A stretch of 64,000 bases of DNA from Gemmatimonadota bacterium (GCA_028287285.1 JAQBPY010000294.1:1-64000); one strand, 5' to 3'. Shown: positions 35,420 to 44,500, counted from the stretch's first letter. The notes: a model not told the origin generated them from the letters alone. Numbers and translations are program-made.

Positions 35420-35449
35420 GGGCGCCATCGTCATGACACGATAGCGCCC
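35420..35449. terminator. Bidirectional hairpin terminator
   Basis: GGGCGCCATCGT (35420-35431) pairs with ACGATAGCGCCC (35438-35449), with one mismatch, around a 6-base loop. It directly follows the stop of the plus-strand gene and faces the end of the minus-strand wrbA, so it can serve both. T-runs on either side are short. Confidence 0.65.
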
Positions 35450-35479
35450 ATATACTGATATCTGCCGCTTGTGGGCTCC

Positions 35480-36115
35480 TCAGTGCTGATGCCCACCATG
35501 TGTATGCGACTTCGCATGGGTGATCCACCCAGTCACCTCCGCCACCCGCTTCCCTTGGTGACGCGCCGCCGCCAAGTCGGCCTCGTCCAGCGCGTGCCCA
35601 CTATTTACCGTGGCCGTTGCTCCATACGGACTCCCCGCCCTGTACATCACCGGATCCGTATACCCCGGCGGCACCAGGATCATCCCCAGGTTGGCCATGG
35701 GTGTCATGATCGACCACAACGTCGTCTCATGCCCCCCATGCGGCGTGGACGCCAGCGTGAACGCGGCACCCACCTTGTTCACCAGCGCCCCATGCTTCCA
35801 CAGCCCACCCACCTGGTCGAGCACACTCTTGAGCTCCGCCGTCATCACCCCGAAGCGCGTCGGTGAGCCCAGGATGAGCGCATCGTAGTCAGCCAACTCC
35901 TGAGGGCTCCCAAGGGTCTGATACGTACTGGCCAATGTTGCGCGATTCTCCTTCCATGCAGGATTCGCATCGATCATCGCGGCAGGCGCGAGGTCATCGA
36001 TGCGACGCACCTCCACTTCGCTGAATCGGACGGAGCGCGCCCCATCGGCAATGGCGTCGGCAAGTGCGGCCGTGTTGCCGCTGCGGCTGTAGAACAAAAC
36101 GAGAATCTTGGGCAT
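35480..36115 (-). CDS. wrbA: NAD(P)H:quinone oxidoreductase, WrbA type
   Basis: 211 residues from the ATG at 36113-36115, starting with the flavodoxin FMN loop (PKILVLFYSRSGNTAALADA). Further family marks are YDALILGSPTRFGVMTAELK, GALVNKVGAAFTLASTPHGG, MANLGMILVPPGY and SPYGATATVNSG. It reduces quinones by two electrons using FMN and protects against redox cycling. The C-terminus carries a short His-rich tail (HAKSHTHGGHQH) beyond the usual end. It is divergent from the tolC operon. Confidence 0.93.
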   Translation of the reverse strand: MPKILVLFYSRSGNTAALADAIADGARSVRFSEVEVRRIDDLAPAAMIDANPAWKENRATLASTYQTLGSPQELADYDALILGSPTRFGVMTAELKSVLDQVGGLWKHGALVNKVGAAFTLASTPHGGHETTLWSIMTPMANLGMILVPPGYTDPVMYRAGSPYGATATVNSGHALDEADLAAARHQGKRVAEVTGWITHAKSHTHGGHQH

Positions 36116-36160
36116 GATGATGTAAGGGTTTCGCTCGGCGCGTGCCCCCCAAACGTAACG

Positions 36161-36166
36161 TATATT
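36161..36166 (+). promoter_or_regulatory. Possible -10 element for the efflux operon
   Basis: TATATT ends 5 bases before the ATG at 36172. The upstream stretch AAACGTAACG contains no ribosome-binding site. The spacing suggests a leaderless or nearly leaderless message. Confidence 0.4.
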
Positions 36167-36171
36167 CCGCG

Positions 36172-37608
36172 ATGCTCCTGACCCGCTTTCCCCTGCCGCG
36201 CATCGCGCGTGCATGCGTCCTGGCCGTTGCAGCACTCGGGTCCACCGTACAGGCACAACCCGCCACGAGCGACACGCTTCGCCTGTCCCTGGGCGAGGCG
36301 GTCTCCATCGCCATGCGCCAGAGCGACGAGATCGGCATCGCCGCCGCACAGACCGACATCGCCGAGGCACAGTTTGGCGTGGCGCGCTCCTCGGCGCTGC
36401 CGCAGCTCCGCTTCACGAGCTCGTACCTCAAGGTGTACCAGAGCGCACGCGGACAGGCGGTGGGCTCCGTGTTCAACCAGCCGAACACGTACACGGGCAA
36501 CCTCAACCTCACCCAGACCATTTTCCAGGGCGGCCGGCTCATCTCGGCCACCCGCGCCGCGGACGACATTCGCCAGGCCACCCGCTATGACGAGCGCGAG
36601 CAACGCGCCCAGCTCACCCTGGTCGTGCAGCGCGCCTATCTGCAGGTGCTCTTCACCGATCGCATCGCACAGCTCCAGGACCAGAACCTCGCACTCGCGT
36701 CGGAGCGGCTCACCCAGGTGGAGCAGTTCGAGCGCGCCGGGCGCCTTGCACGGTACGACGTACTTCGTGCCCGTGTCGAACGCTCCAACATCGAGCCGCA
36801 AACCATCCAGGCACGCAATGATCGCGAGCTCGCGCTCGTCGATCTCAAGCGCATCCTCAACCTGCCCATCGAGCAGCCCGTGTCACTCGTGACACGCATC
36901 GATTCCGCGAGTGCGGCGGGGCTGCTCGCCGCGTTGCAGGACACCAGCGTCGTGGCGGACCGCGCCTCCATCAGGTCCGCGGAGCTCAACGTCGCCGCGC
37001 GGCGCCTCGGCGTCTCCGTGGCCCGCGCCGATTTCTTTCCCACGCTCTCCGTGTTTTTCCAGACGGGATACCAGGCCTTTCCGCTCACCGGCCTGCCCAC
37101 GGCAAACGGCTCGCTGGCCAACGACTTCTGCACCATCGGCACGCCAACGGCCACACGCTGCCAAAACGGGGGATGGTTTTCCGATCGCCAGGCCGGCGTG
37201 AACGTCAGCATGCCCGTGTTCGACGGATTTCGCGTGAGATCCAACGTGGAGCTCGCGCAGGCGCAGACCCGACTCGCCGAGCTGCAGCTCCGCCAGCAGC
37301 GCGAAGCCGTGTCTGTGGACGTGGCCCGGGCGCGCGCGGAGCTGCGTCGTTCCAGCGCCGTATTTGCCGCTCGGCAGCAGAATTCTGCCGAGGCCGACGA
37401 AGCCTTCCGTCTGGCCACGCTGCGCTTCAGCCGCGGGCTGAGCACCCAGCTCGAAGTCTCGGATTCTCAACTCGCCCTGCTCACGGCGCGTAGCACAGAA
37501 GCCCGTGCCACCTACGACCTCTTTCTCGCTTCGGCGGACCTTGCGCGCGCGCTGGGCCGTCCGATCCCGTTCTCGCCTGCGACGGCAACGCTGCCGGCTT
37601 CGCGATAG
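36172..37608 (+). CDS. TolC-family outer-membrane efflux protein
   Basis: 478 residues from the ATG at 36172 (a GTG at 36142 would add a non-signal leader). The signal peptide is RIARACVLAVAALGSTVQA. The two-fold alpha-helical repeat of the family is evident: LSLGEAVSIAMRQSDEIGIA, YTGNLNLTQTIFQGGRLISA, then a second copy with SVRRADFFP-like AVARADFFPTLSVFFQTGYQ and VNVSMPVFDGFRVRSNVELA. It forms the outer-membrane channel of a tripartite pump. The adaptor gene starts 3 bases after its stop. Confidence 0.92.
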   Translation: MLLTRFPLPRIARACVLAVAALGSTVQAQPATSDTLRLSLGEAVSIAMRQSDEIGIAAAQTDIAEAQFGVARSSALPQLRFTSSYLKVYQSARGQAVGSVFNQPNTYTGNLNLTQTIFQGGRLISATRAADDIRQATRYDEREQRAQLTLVVQRAYLQVLFTDRIAQLQDQNLALASERLTQVEQFERAGRLARYDVLRARVERSNIEPQTIQARNDRELALVDLKRILNLPIEQPVSLVTRIDSASAAGLLAALQDTSVVADRASIRSAELNVAARRLGVSVARADFFPTLSVFFQTGYQAFPLTGLPTANGSLANDFCTIGTPTATRCQNGGWFSDRQAGVNVSMPVFDGFRVRSNVELAQAQTRLAELQLRQQREAVSVDVARARAELRRSSAVFAARQQNSAEADEAFRLATLRFSRGLSTQLEVSDSQLALLTARSTEARATYDLFLASADLARALGRPIPFSPATATLPASR

Positions 37609-37611
37609 TCC

Positions 37612-38808
37612 ATGCCAGTGATTCCTGTTTCGCACTCCGCGCGTCTCGTCGCGCTCACAGCCGTCCTGGCGGTATCGTCAGCGTGCTCGAAGGATGGCCA
37701 GAGCGCGCCGGCCACCGGCAGCGCAGGCGCACCCTCCGCCAGGGCAGACTCCGGCAAGAGCAGGGGAGCTGGCGGCACGGTGCGCACGTCGCCGTCCATC
37801 ACGCTCGCCGCAACCGACGTCGCCACCATTGCGCCCGGAACCATCGAGGACGGTGTCGGCCTCACCGGCGACCTGCGGCCCATCGAGACCATCGACGTCC
37901 GCGCTCGTATCGAGGGCGACCTCACCAACGTGTACGTCCGCGAAGGGCAGCTGGTGAGCGCCGGCCAACTCCTCGCCCGCTTCGAGAATACCGAGCAGGA
38001 AAGCACCCAGAAGAGCGCCGAGGCGGATCGTGCGTCCGCCAGGGCCGATCTCGCGAACATGCAGTGGACCCTCGAGCAGGATGCACAGCTCTTCAAGGCC
38101 GGGGCAATTGCCGAGCGTGACTACAAGAACGCGCAGCAGGCGGTGACGTCGTCGCAGGCGCGCCTTGCCGCCACCGAAGCACGGTTGCGGTCCTCCGCCA
38201 ACCAGGCGCGCGACACGCGCATTCTCGCACCATCCGCCGGCGTGATCGACAAGCGCCTCGTGGAGGGCGGCGTACATCTCGCCAAGGGCGCGCCAATGTT
38301 CACCATCGTCCGGAACGGCACACTCGAGCTGGCGGCCGCCGTTCCATCGCGGCAGGCCGGCAACGTCCACGTGGGGCAGATCGTGCACTTTGTCGCCGAC
38401 GCGCGCCGGTTCGATGGCAAGGTCGCACGCGTGAGCCCAACGGTGGATCCGTCCACCCGCGCCGTTACGGTTTACGTGGAGATTCCAAATCCCGGCGGCA
38501 CCATTCGCGGCGGCACCTTTGCCACGGGTCGCGTAGTGAATCGTACCCTCACGAACGTGCTTACGGTGCCCACGGCCGCACTCAAGCAATCGGCAGAGGA
38601 TGGCAAGCCATTCGTCTATCGTGTTACCGGTAAGACCATCGACGTCGCTCCCGTCCAGATTGGTGCCGTCGACGAGCGGCTTGGCGTCGCACAGATCACG
38701 GATGGGCTCCAGGCCGGCGACCGCGTCATCATCGGCAACGTCGGCACGCTCGGCCGCGGCATGAGCGCGACCATCGCCGGCGAAGAAAAGGGAAAGAAGA
38801 AGCCATAA
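37612..38808 (+). CDS. RND efflux periplasmic adaptor (membrane fusion protein)
   Basis: 398 residues with a lipoprotein-like signal (LVALTAVLAVSSAC). It has a biotinyl-lipoyl half (IDVRARIEGDLTNVYVREGQ, LVSAGQLLARFENTE), an alpha-hairpin (RADLANMQWTLEQDAQLFKA), the returning lipoyl strand (RDTRILAPSAGVIDKRLVEG), beta-barrel and membrane-proximal domains (VSPTVDPSTRAVTVYVEIPN, TVPTAALKQSAEDGKPFVYR). It links the inner-membrane RND pump with the TolC channel. It is the middle gene of the operon, with 3- and 15-base gaps. Confidence 0.92.
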   Translation: MPVIPVSHSARLVALTAVLAVSSACSKDGQSAPATGSAGAPSARADSGKSRGAGGTVRTSPSITLAATDVATIAPGTIEDGVGLTGDLRPIETIDVRARIEGDLTNVYVREGQLVSAGQLLARFENTEQESTQKSAEADRASARADLANMQWTLEQDAQLFKAGAIAERDYKNAQQAVTSSQARLAATEARLRSSANQARDTRILAPSAGVIDKRLVEGGVHLAKGAPMFTIVRNGTLELAAAVPSRQAGNVHVGQIVHFVADARRFDGKVARVSPTVDPSTRAVTVYVEIPNPGGTIRGGTFATGRVVNRTLTNVLTVPTAALKQSAEDGKPFVYRVTGKTIDVAPVQIGAVDERLGVAQITDGLQAGDRVIIGNVGTLGRGMSATIAGEEKGKKKP

Positions 38809-38823
38809 CCAGAAGGGCGGTTC

Positions 38824-41800
38824 ATGTTTCTCTCGGACATCTCGATCAAGCGGCCGGTTTTTGCCACCATGATGATGGTGGCGCTCGTGGTACTCGGCAT
38901 CGTCAGCTACCAGCGCCTGGCGATCGACGAATACCCCGACATCACCTACCCCGTCGTCATCACCCAGACCGCGTATCCCGGCGCGTCGCCCGAAGTGATG
39001 ATGCGCGACATCTCGAAGCCCATCGAGGAAGCGCTCAACACCGTCCAGGGCATCAAGGAGATCGGCTCCACGTCGCTCGAGGGCATCTCCATCGTGCGCG
39101 TGCAGTTCAACCTTGGCGTCGACGTGCTGTCTGCACAGCAGGACGTCCAGGCCAAGGTGGCACGCATTCGCCGCTCGCTGCCGGCGGACATCCAGGACCC
39201 CATCGTCCAGCACTTCGATCCCAACGACTCGCCGATCATGTCCATCGCGCTGCAGTCAAAGGAACGGCCCATTCGCGAGCTCACCGACCTCGCGAATGAA
39301 GTCATCCAGACGCGCATCGAGGCCATTCCGGGCGTGGGCGGCGTGAACATTGTGGGCGGACGTGCACGCCAGATTCGAGTGCAGGTGGATCCGGACGCCA
39401 TGCGCGCCTATGGGCTTTCGCCGTTGCAGCTCACCACGGCGCTGCAGCTGGAGAATCAGGAAGTGCCGGCCGGCCGCATCGAGCGCGGCTCCACGCAACG
39501 CCTCGTGCGCATCACGGGCCGCATTCTCGACCCCAAGGCCTTTGCCGACATCCCGGTTGCGGTGCGGCGTGGCACGCCCATTCGCATTCGCGACGTGGCC
39601 ACCGTGGTCGATGGCGCCGAGGATCGCCGCACGGGCGCAGAGATTACCTCCACGGTGGGTGGCACGGCGGTGAGCTCCCCCGCGGTGTCGCTGGACGTGC
39701 TGAAGATCTCCGGCTCCAACACAGTCGAGGTCGCGGATGCCGTAACCGCCGCCGTGATCGAGCTGGAGAAGCAGCTCCCGGCCGACATCCACCTGGCGTT
39801 CGTCCGCGACGACTCCAAGCGCATCCGCGAATCGCTCGTCGACGTCGAAGTCTCGATCGTGCTCGGTGCGATCCTCACCATCATGATCATCTACCTGTTC
39901 CTCAACTCGTGGCGCTCCACGGTGATCACGGGGCTCACCCTCCCCGTGTCGATGATCAGCGCGTTCTTCGTGATGTGGCTGTTCAACTTCACGGTGAACA
40001 CCATGACCCTGCTCGCGCTGTCGCTCGCCATTGGCCTGCTCATCGACGACGCCATCGTGGTGCGCGAGAACATCGTGCGGCACCTGGAGATGGGCAAAAG
40101 CCACGACGCCGCGGCGCGCGAAGGCACGAGTGAGATCGGCCTCGCCGTCATGGCCACCAGCTTTGCCGTCATCGCCGTGTTCATTCCCGTGGCGTTCATG
40201 GGCGGTATCATTGGCAAGATCTTCTTCCAGTTCGGCGTAACAGTCGCCTTCGCGGTGCTCGTGTCGCTGTTCGTGAGCTTCACCCTGGACCCCATGCTCT
40301 CCAGCAAGTGGGCCGATCCCGAGGTGGAGCATGCGTCGAACGACGGCGGCGAGCACCAGGCCGCGCAGCGGAAAAAGGCGAACTTCATTCGTCGCGGGGC
40401 ATTCGCCTTCAACGATTGGTTCGAGCGCGTGGCGGACAGGTATCCCAGGTGGCTCACCTGGGCGCTCGCGCATCGCCTCACCGTGCTTGGCGTCGCCACC
40501 GCCACCATCGTTGCGAGCTTCTACATCATTCCCAGGCTCGGTTTCACCTGGATGCCGGACGTCAACGGCGACGAATTCAGCGTCGGCTTCCGCACCCCCC
40601 CGGGCTCGCGCATCGACTACTCGATGGAGAAGGGCCACGAGATCGCCATGTTCCTCCAGGGGCAGCCCGAGGCCGACTTCACCTACCTCTCCGTGGGCGG
40701 CGGCTTTCGCGGCACACCCAACCAGGGCAGCATCTTTGTCCGCCTCAAGCCGGGCCACAAACGCTCGCTCGCGGCCATTCAGGGCGATCTCCGCGGCAAG
40801 TTGAAGCAGATTCCCGGCGTGCGCCCGTCCATCACGGGCCAGTCGTCCATCTTCAGCCGCGGCCAGCAGCCCATCCAGGTCAACATCCAGGGTCCCGAGG
40901 CCTCGCGCCTCAAGATTGCCGCGGAGCGCACGCTGCAGGCCGTCAAATCGGTGCCAGGTGTGGCCGAGCCCAACTCCAGTGAGGACGGCGACATCCCGCA
41001 GCTCGACGTTCGCGTGGATCGCCAGGAAGCCTGGCGTGCAGGTCTTGGCGTGGGCAGCGTGGCCGCGACCCTCCAGCCGCTCTTCTCGGGGCAGCGTGCG
41101 ACCACCTGGGAAGACACGCAGGGCTTCTCGCATGACGTCGTCGTGGTCTTCCCGGATTCCCTGCGCGCGTCGGCCGAAGATGTGTCGCAGCTGCCGGTGG
41201 CCAGCACCTTCATGGACGCGAAGAATGGCCTGCCGTCGATGGTCCCGCTGTCGCAGGTCGCGGAGGTGAGGGCCGGTGTGGGGCCCCAGCAGATCGAGCG
41301 GCGCCAGTTGGAGCAGCAGGTCACCATCCGCGCCGGCGTGCTGCCGGGCTACGCCATGGGCGACGTCGCCAAACGTGTGCAGATCGCCATCGACAGCATT
41401 GGCCTGCCGCCGGGCTATCACGCGGTCTTCACCGGCGACGTCCAGAACCTCGAGGAGACCAAGGGCTACGTACTGAGCGCCCTCGGCCTCGCGGTCGTGT
41501 TCATCTATCTCATCCTCGCGTCGCTGTTCGGATCGTTCCTGCAGCCGCTGGCCATCATGCTCGCCCTGCCGCTGAGCTTCATCGGGGTGGTACTCGCGCT
41601 GCTGGTAACACGCGGCAACATCAACGTGATGACGATGATCGGCATCATCATGCTCATGGGGCTCGTCACCAAGAACGGCATTCTGCTGGTGGATTTCGCG
41701 AACCAGCTGCGCGCCGAGGGGAACGAGCGGGCGTCGGCATTGTTGTCGGCCGGACGCATTCGCCTGCGCCCGATTATCATGACAACGGTGGCGATGATTT

Positions 41801-42030
41801 TCGGCATGGCGCCGCTCGCGCTGGCCATCGGGGCGGGTGCGGAGGCGCGGGCACCCATGGCGCGGGCCGTCATTGGTGGGCTCATTACCTCCACGCTGCT
41901 CACGCTGTTCGTGGTGCCGGTGATGTACACGTACCTGGATGACTTTGGCGCCTGGGTGAGCTCCAAGCTCACCTCCGCGGCGGAGCACGAGGCACGTGGG
42001 ACGTTGCCGGAGCCTGCGATTGGCGATTGA
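38824..42030 (+). CDS. RND efflux transporter permease (AcrB/HAE1 family)
   Basis: A 1068-residue inner-membrane proton-drug antiporter. The N-terminus FLSDISIKRPVFATMMMVAL and the porter domain (TAYPGASPEVMMRDISKPIE) are typical. The first TM block has ILTIMIIYLFLNSWRSTVIT and LSLAIGLLIDDAIVVRENIV, with the DD pair of the proton relay. A second porter region and a second TM block follow (GLAVVFIYLILASLFGSFLQ; MIGIIMLMGLVTKNGILLVD with the conserved Lys). The tail is short. Substrates cannot be read from sequence. Last gene of the TolC-MFP-RND operon. Confidence 0.95.
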   Translation: MFLSDISIKRPVFATMMMVALVVLGIVSYQRLAIDEYPDITYPVVITQTAYPGASPEVMMRDISKPIEEALNTVQGIKEIGSTSLEGISIVRVQFNLGVDVLSAQQDVQAKVARIRRSLPADIQDPIVQHFDPNDSPIMSIALQSKERPIRELTDLANEVIQTRIEAIPGVGGVNIVGGRARQIRVQVDPDAMRAYGLSPLQLTTALQLENQEVPAGRIERGSTQRLVRITGRILDPKAFADIPVAVRRGTPIRIRDVATVVDGAEDRRTGAEITSTVGGTAVSSPAVSLDVLKISGSNTVEVADAVTAAVIELEKQLPADIHLAFVRDDSKRIRESLVDVEVSIVLGAILTIMIIYLFLNSWRSTVITGLTLPVSMISAFFVMWLFNFTVNTMTLLALSLAIGLLIDDAIVVRENIVRHLEMGKSHDAAAREGTSEIGLAVMATSFAVIAVFIPVAFMGGIIGKIFFQFGVTVAFAVLVSLFVSFTLDPMLSSKWADPEVEHASNDGGEHQAAQRKKANFIRRGAFAFNDWFERVADRYPRWLTWALAHRLTVLGVATATIVASFYIIPRLGFTWMPDVNGDEFSVGFRTPPGSRIDYSMEKGHEIAMFLQGQPEADFTYLSVGGGFRGTPNQGSIFVRLKPGHKRSLAAIQGDLRGKLKQIPGVRPSITGQSSIFSRGQQPIQVNIQGPEASRLKIAAERTLQAVKSVPGVAEPNSSEDGDIPQLDVRVDRQEAWRAGLGVGSVAATLQPLFSGQRATTWEDTQGFSHDVVVVFPDSLRASAEDVSQLPVASTFMDAKNGLPSMVPLSQVAEVRAGVGPQQIERRQLEQQVTIRAGVLPGYAMGDVAKRVQIAIDSIGLPPGYHAVFTGDVQNLEETKGYVLSALGLAVVFIYLILASLFGSFLQPLAIMLALPLSFIGVVLALLVTRGNINVMTMIGIIMLMGLVTKNGILLVDFANQLRAEGNERASALLSAGRIRLRPIIMTTVAMIFGMAPLALAIGAGAEARAPMARAVIGGLITSTLLTLFVVPVMYTYLDDFGAWVSSKLTSAAEHEARGTLPEPAIGD

Positions 42031-42210
42031 ATTGTTGCGTGGGCTTCGTGGGTGCAGTGACCGCGCGCGCTATTTCTTCTTGACGAATTCCGCGCACGGA
42101 CGTAGAAGGGTGAATGTGTTGAAAGTGATGGCGCGTTCCGGCGGGCACACGACGTGCACCGGGGCCGCGACATCCGGATCGACACTCAGGTCCGACTGTC
42201 CTAATCTCCA
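42031..42210. other. Intergenic, with an unexplained minus-strand coding-like end
   Basis: Most of this gap has no assignable feature. The minus strand ends an open frame at 42070 with ERAITFNTFTLLRPCAEFVK followed by KK and a stop, which looks protein-like. The part upstream lies antisense to the histone-like gene and is probably not real. It may be a small gene or a relic; I could not decide. Confidence 0.3.
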
Positions 42211-42217
42211 GAGGAGG
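42211..42217 (+). promoter_or_regulatory. Strong Shine-Dalgarno deciding the start of the histone-like gene
   Basis: GAGGAGG lies 5 bases before ATG 42223 and only 2 before the overlapping GTG at 42220, so ATG is the better start. Such a strong site is unusual here, where many starts lack one. Confidence 0.6.
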
Positions 42218-42222
42218 CGGTG

Positions 42223-42957
42223 ATGCCGCGCGGTGACGATTTGAACGAAGAGCTCCGATTCTCCGATCGTGATGATGATGTCGACGATCTCGGCTACGGC
42301 GGCGGTGGTGGCTCGTCGTCCTACGATGACGACGACGAGGAGGATGGAGGCTGGACCACCCACAAGGACGACAGTGACGACCTGTGGGACAGCACTGACG
42401 ATTCGGATGACGAGGACGAGGACGGACTCGCGACACCCGTAGTCGAGGGCGACGACGAGGAAGAGGAGAGTCCGCTCGTGGTGGCGCGTGCACCCAAGTC
42501 GGGGGGCAGCGGACGTCCCATCTCGCCGGCCTCGCCGGCTCCGGCCAAGGCGGCGCCTGCGAAGTCTGCGGCTTCGGCCAAACCGGCTGCAGCATCGAAG
42601 ACACCGGCAAAGGCCGCGGCACCGGCCAAGTCCGTCGCTCCGGCCAAGTCCGCTGCTCCGGCCAAGGCAGCGTCAAAGCCGGCAGCCAAGTCTGCGCCGG
42701 CAAAGAAGGCACCGGCCAAGGCGCCCGCAAAGGCTCCCGCCAAGAAGGCTGCGCCCGCGAAGAAGGCGGCTCCGGCCAAAAAGGCGGCACCGGCAAAGAA
42801 GTCTGCGTCCGCTCCAAAAAAGGCGGCAGCAAAGAAGTCTGCGCCTGCTCCAAAAAAGGCCGCGAAAAAGGCAGCGCCCATGAAGAAGGCGCCGGCAAAG
42901 AAAGCGCCGGCAAAAAAGGGTGCGGCCAAAAAGGCGGCGAAGAGCGGTCGCCGGTAA
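42223..42957 (+). CDS. Bipolar protein: acidic N-terminus, histone H1-like basic tail
   Basis: 244 residues. The first 90 are strongly acidic with Asp/Glu/Ser/Gly runs (YDDDDEEDGGWTTHKDDSDD, EGDDEEEESPL). The rest is low-complexity Ala/Lys/Pro repeats (KKAAPAKKAAPAKKAAPAKK) ending KKAAKSGRR, as in bacterial histone H1-like proteins. The tail should bind DNA or RNA without sequence preference. An acidic head on the same chain could mask the tail or recruit partners; this combination is unusual and is inference. Its repeats make internal expansion or slippage likely. Confidence 0.75.
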   Translation: MPRGDDLNEELRFSDRDDDVDDLGYGGGGGSSSYDDDDEEDGGWTTHKDDSDDLWDSTDDSDDEDEDGLATPVVEGDDEEEESPLVVARAPKSGGSGRPISPASPAPAKAAPAKSAASAKPAAASKTPAKAAAPAKSVAPAKSAAPAKAASKPAAKSAPAKKAPAKAPAKAPAKKAAPAKKAAPAKKAAPAKKSASAPKKAAAKKSAPAPKKAAKKAAPMKKAPAKKAPAKKGAAKKAAKSGRR

Positions 42958-43041
42958 GGCCGTGGACCTGGTAACACGCAACGGGGTGTGGCCCACGCGG
43001 CTGCGCCCCGTTGTGCGTTGTATCGGCACGGGTGTCGTCAC

Positions 43042-43620
43042 ATGATGTTGTCCGTTCTCGTCATCGATGACGAACGCTCCGTCCGCGAAACACTCGCGGA
43101 ATTTCTGTCGACGTTGGGCCACGACGCGCGCGTCGCGGAGTCGTCGGCCCAAGGCATACGCCTCGCGGGCGAGCGTGCGCCGGACATTGTGCTCGTGGAC
43201 CTGCGCCTGCCGGATGGCGAGGGCCTCGCGTTGCTGGAGTCCTTTGGGCTGCATGCGTCGCAGGTGGGCGTGGTGATGCTCGCCGGCCGCTCCGATGTGT
43301 CTGCGGCCATCAAGGCCATGCGCAGCGGTGCGGTGGACTATCTGGAAAAGCCCGTTCGTCTCGACGCCCTGGAAGCGTCGCTGCTTCGCACGTGGGAGCT
43401 TGTTCGTACCCGGCGCGAAAATGTTGCCCTGCGTGCGCTCGACACGAATAGTACGATATCGCACAAAACATCTGGAACCACGATGATCGAGGCCGAGCGC
43501 CGGGCAATTGAAGAGGCGCTCAAGTCCACGGGCGGCAACAAGTTACGAGCAGCCAAGCTCCTTGGAATTGCCCGCTCCACCCTGCTCGAGAAGCTGAAGC
43601 GGTTTGACGCGGTGATGTGA
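43042..43620 (+). CDS. Response regulator with Fis-type HTH (PrrA/ActR-like)
   Basis: 192 residues from ATG 43042 (a second ATG follows directly). The receiver domain has LVIDDERSVRETLAEF, the phosphoacceptor Asp in IVLVDLRLPDGEGLALLESF and the KPV Lys region (DYLEKPVRLDALEASL). A short linker leads to a Fis-type helix-turn-helix (EEALKSTGGNKLRAAKLLGI, then ARSTLLEKLKRF). There is no AAA domain, so it resembles the PrrA/ActR/RegA class. No cognate kinase is adjacent; pairing with an orphan kinase is possible but unproven. Confidence 0.88.
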   Translation: MMLSVLVIDDERSVRETLAEFLSTLGHDARVAESSAQGIRLAGERAPDIVLVDLRLPDGEGLALLESFGLHASQVGVVMLAGRSDVSAAIKAMRSGAVDYLEKPVRLDALEASLLRTWELVRTRRENVALRALDTNSTISHKTSGTTMIEAERRAIEEALKSTGGNKLRAAKLLGIARSTLLEKLKRFDAVM

Positions 43621-43680
43621 CCGGTTTCCGGACACTGGCGCTTGCCTGCCGCCTGTGTCGCCACTGACTGCGGCTTCTGT

Positions 43681-43686
43681 TATCTT
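43681..43686 (+). promoter_or_regulatory. Possible -10 element (leaderless layout)
   Basis: TATCTT ends 8 bases before the ATG at 43695, the same hexamer and nearly the same spacing as at 34627. No ribosome-binding site is visible. Confidence 0.4.
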
Positions 43687-43694
43687 CCGGCGCT

Positions 43695-44252
43695 ATGCCG
43701 GAACCCACACCTTCTCCCGTTGCGCTGCTGCGTGCGCATGAGCGTCATGCCCCGTGGAATGCGCGTGGTCTTGCGGCGCATGTCACGGCGCTTGTTGACG
43801 CGGCCGGCATTCGGCCCACGAATGCGTCTGCGCGTTCTGCGCCCAGTGCCCGGTCGGTGCGGTTCTATGTCGCGAATGGTCTGCTCGACCGGCCCAAGGG
43901 GGCCGGCACGGCGGCCACGTACAATTACCGGCACCTCCTCCAGCTGTTGTCCATCAAGATCCGTCAGCGTGAAGGTGCGACGCTGGACGGTATCAAGCTG
44001 GAGATGAAGGAAACCACCGGCGACATGCTCGAGCGCCGGGTGGCTGCGTCGCTGGCGCCGGCGCTGGGTGCGCACGCCGATCGTGCCGTCCGCAACACCG
44101 ATGACGAGCGTTCGGCGAGCTGGCGTCGCGTGCCGGTGGCCGATGGCATCGAGATCCACGTTCGCGACGATTCTCCTGCCGCCCGCGATGACGCCCTGGT
44201 CGCCATGCGCGAAGCCGTTCGTGCCGCGCTTGGCCGGGCTGATATCCGGTAG
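43695..44252 (+). CDS. MerR-family transcriptional regulator
   Basis: 185 residues. The MerR-type winged helix is at about 45-110: RSVRFYVANGLLDRPKGAGT, AATYNYRHLLQLLSIKIRQR and EGATLDGIKLEM. The N-terminal helix is longer than usual (residues 1-40), and the C-terminal domain has no cysteine metal site, so a metal sensor is unlikely. The C-terminal VADGIEIHVRDDSPAARDDA may hold the effector or dimer surface. The target is unknown. It is followed by family A repeats, not by a co-oriented gene. Confidence 0.82.
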   Translation: MPEPTPSPVALLRAHERHAPWNARGLAAHVTALVDAAGIRPTNASARSAPSARSVRFYVANGLLDRPKGAGTAATYNYRHLLQLLSIKIRQREGATLDGIKLEMKETTGDMLERRVAASLAPALGAHADRAVRNTDDERSASWRRVPVADGIEIHVRDDSPAARDDALVAMREAVRAALGRADIR

Positions 44253-44275
44253 GTTGTCGTTCGGACAGCGGTCGC

Positions 44276-44500
44276 AACAATGTCATCCCGTGTGAGCGGT
44301 TTGCCATAGCTGTCATCCCGCAGGCGCGAAGCGCCTGTCGGGAGATTGGTCGCAAATCGCGTGGCCAAACGTGCCGCAGGACCCGTCCAGTATCTCCCGA
44401 CACTCGCTCGCTCCGCTCACTCCTGCGGGATGACAGGTCGTGGCCCCCAATAACTGTCATCCCGCAGGCGCGAAGCGCCTGTCGGGAAATTGGTTGCAGA
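44276..44500. repeat. Family A repeats: one complete 123-bp element and two halves
   Basis: A degenerate half at 44282 (GTCATCCCGTGTGAGCGG) precedes a complete element at 44312-44434, with outer ends GTCATCCCGCAGG and TGCGGGATGAC. Its left arm is a clean hairpin, GGCGC-GAA-GCGCC. A further left arm with centre sequence starts at 44456 and repeats the GGCGC-GAA-GCGCC hairpin and the TCGCGTGGCCA centre, but lacks the right arm. Confidence 0.8.

Noticed and set aside
39256-41988. A 910-codon minus-strand open frame opposite the RND pump
   Set aside because: Composition is Arg/Gly/His-rich without domains, and it mirrors the well-supported pump gene.
42070-42363. A 97-codon minus-strand gene before the histone-like gene
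   Set aside because: Most of it is antisense to the acidic head of the histone-like protein. Only the last 25 codons look protein-like, which is too little to call a gene.
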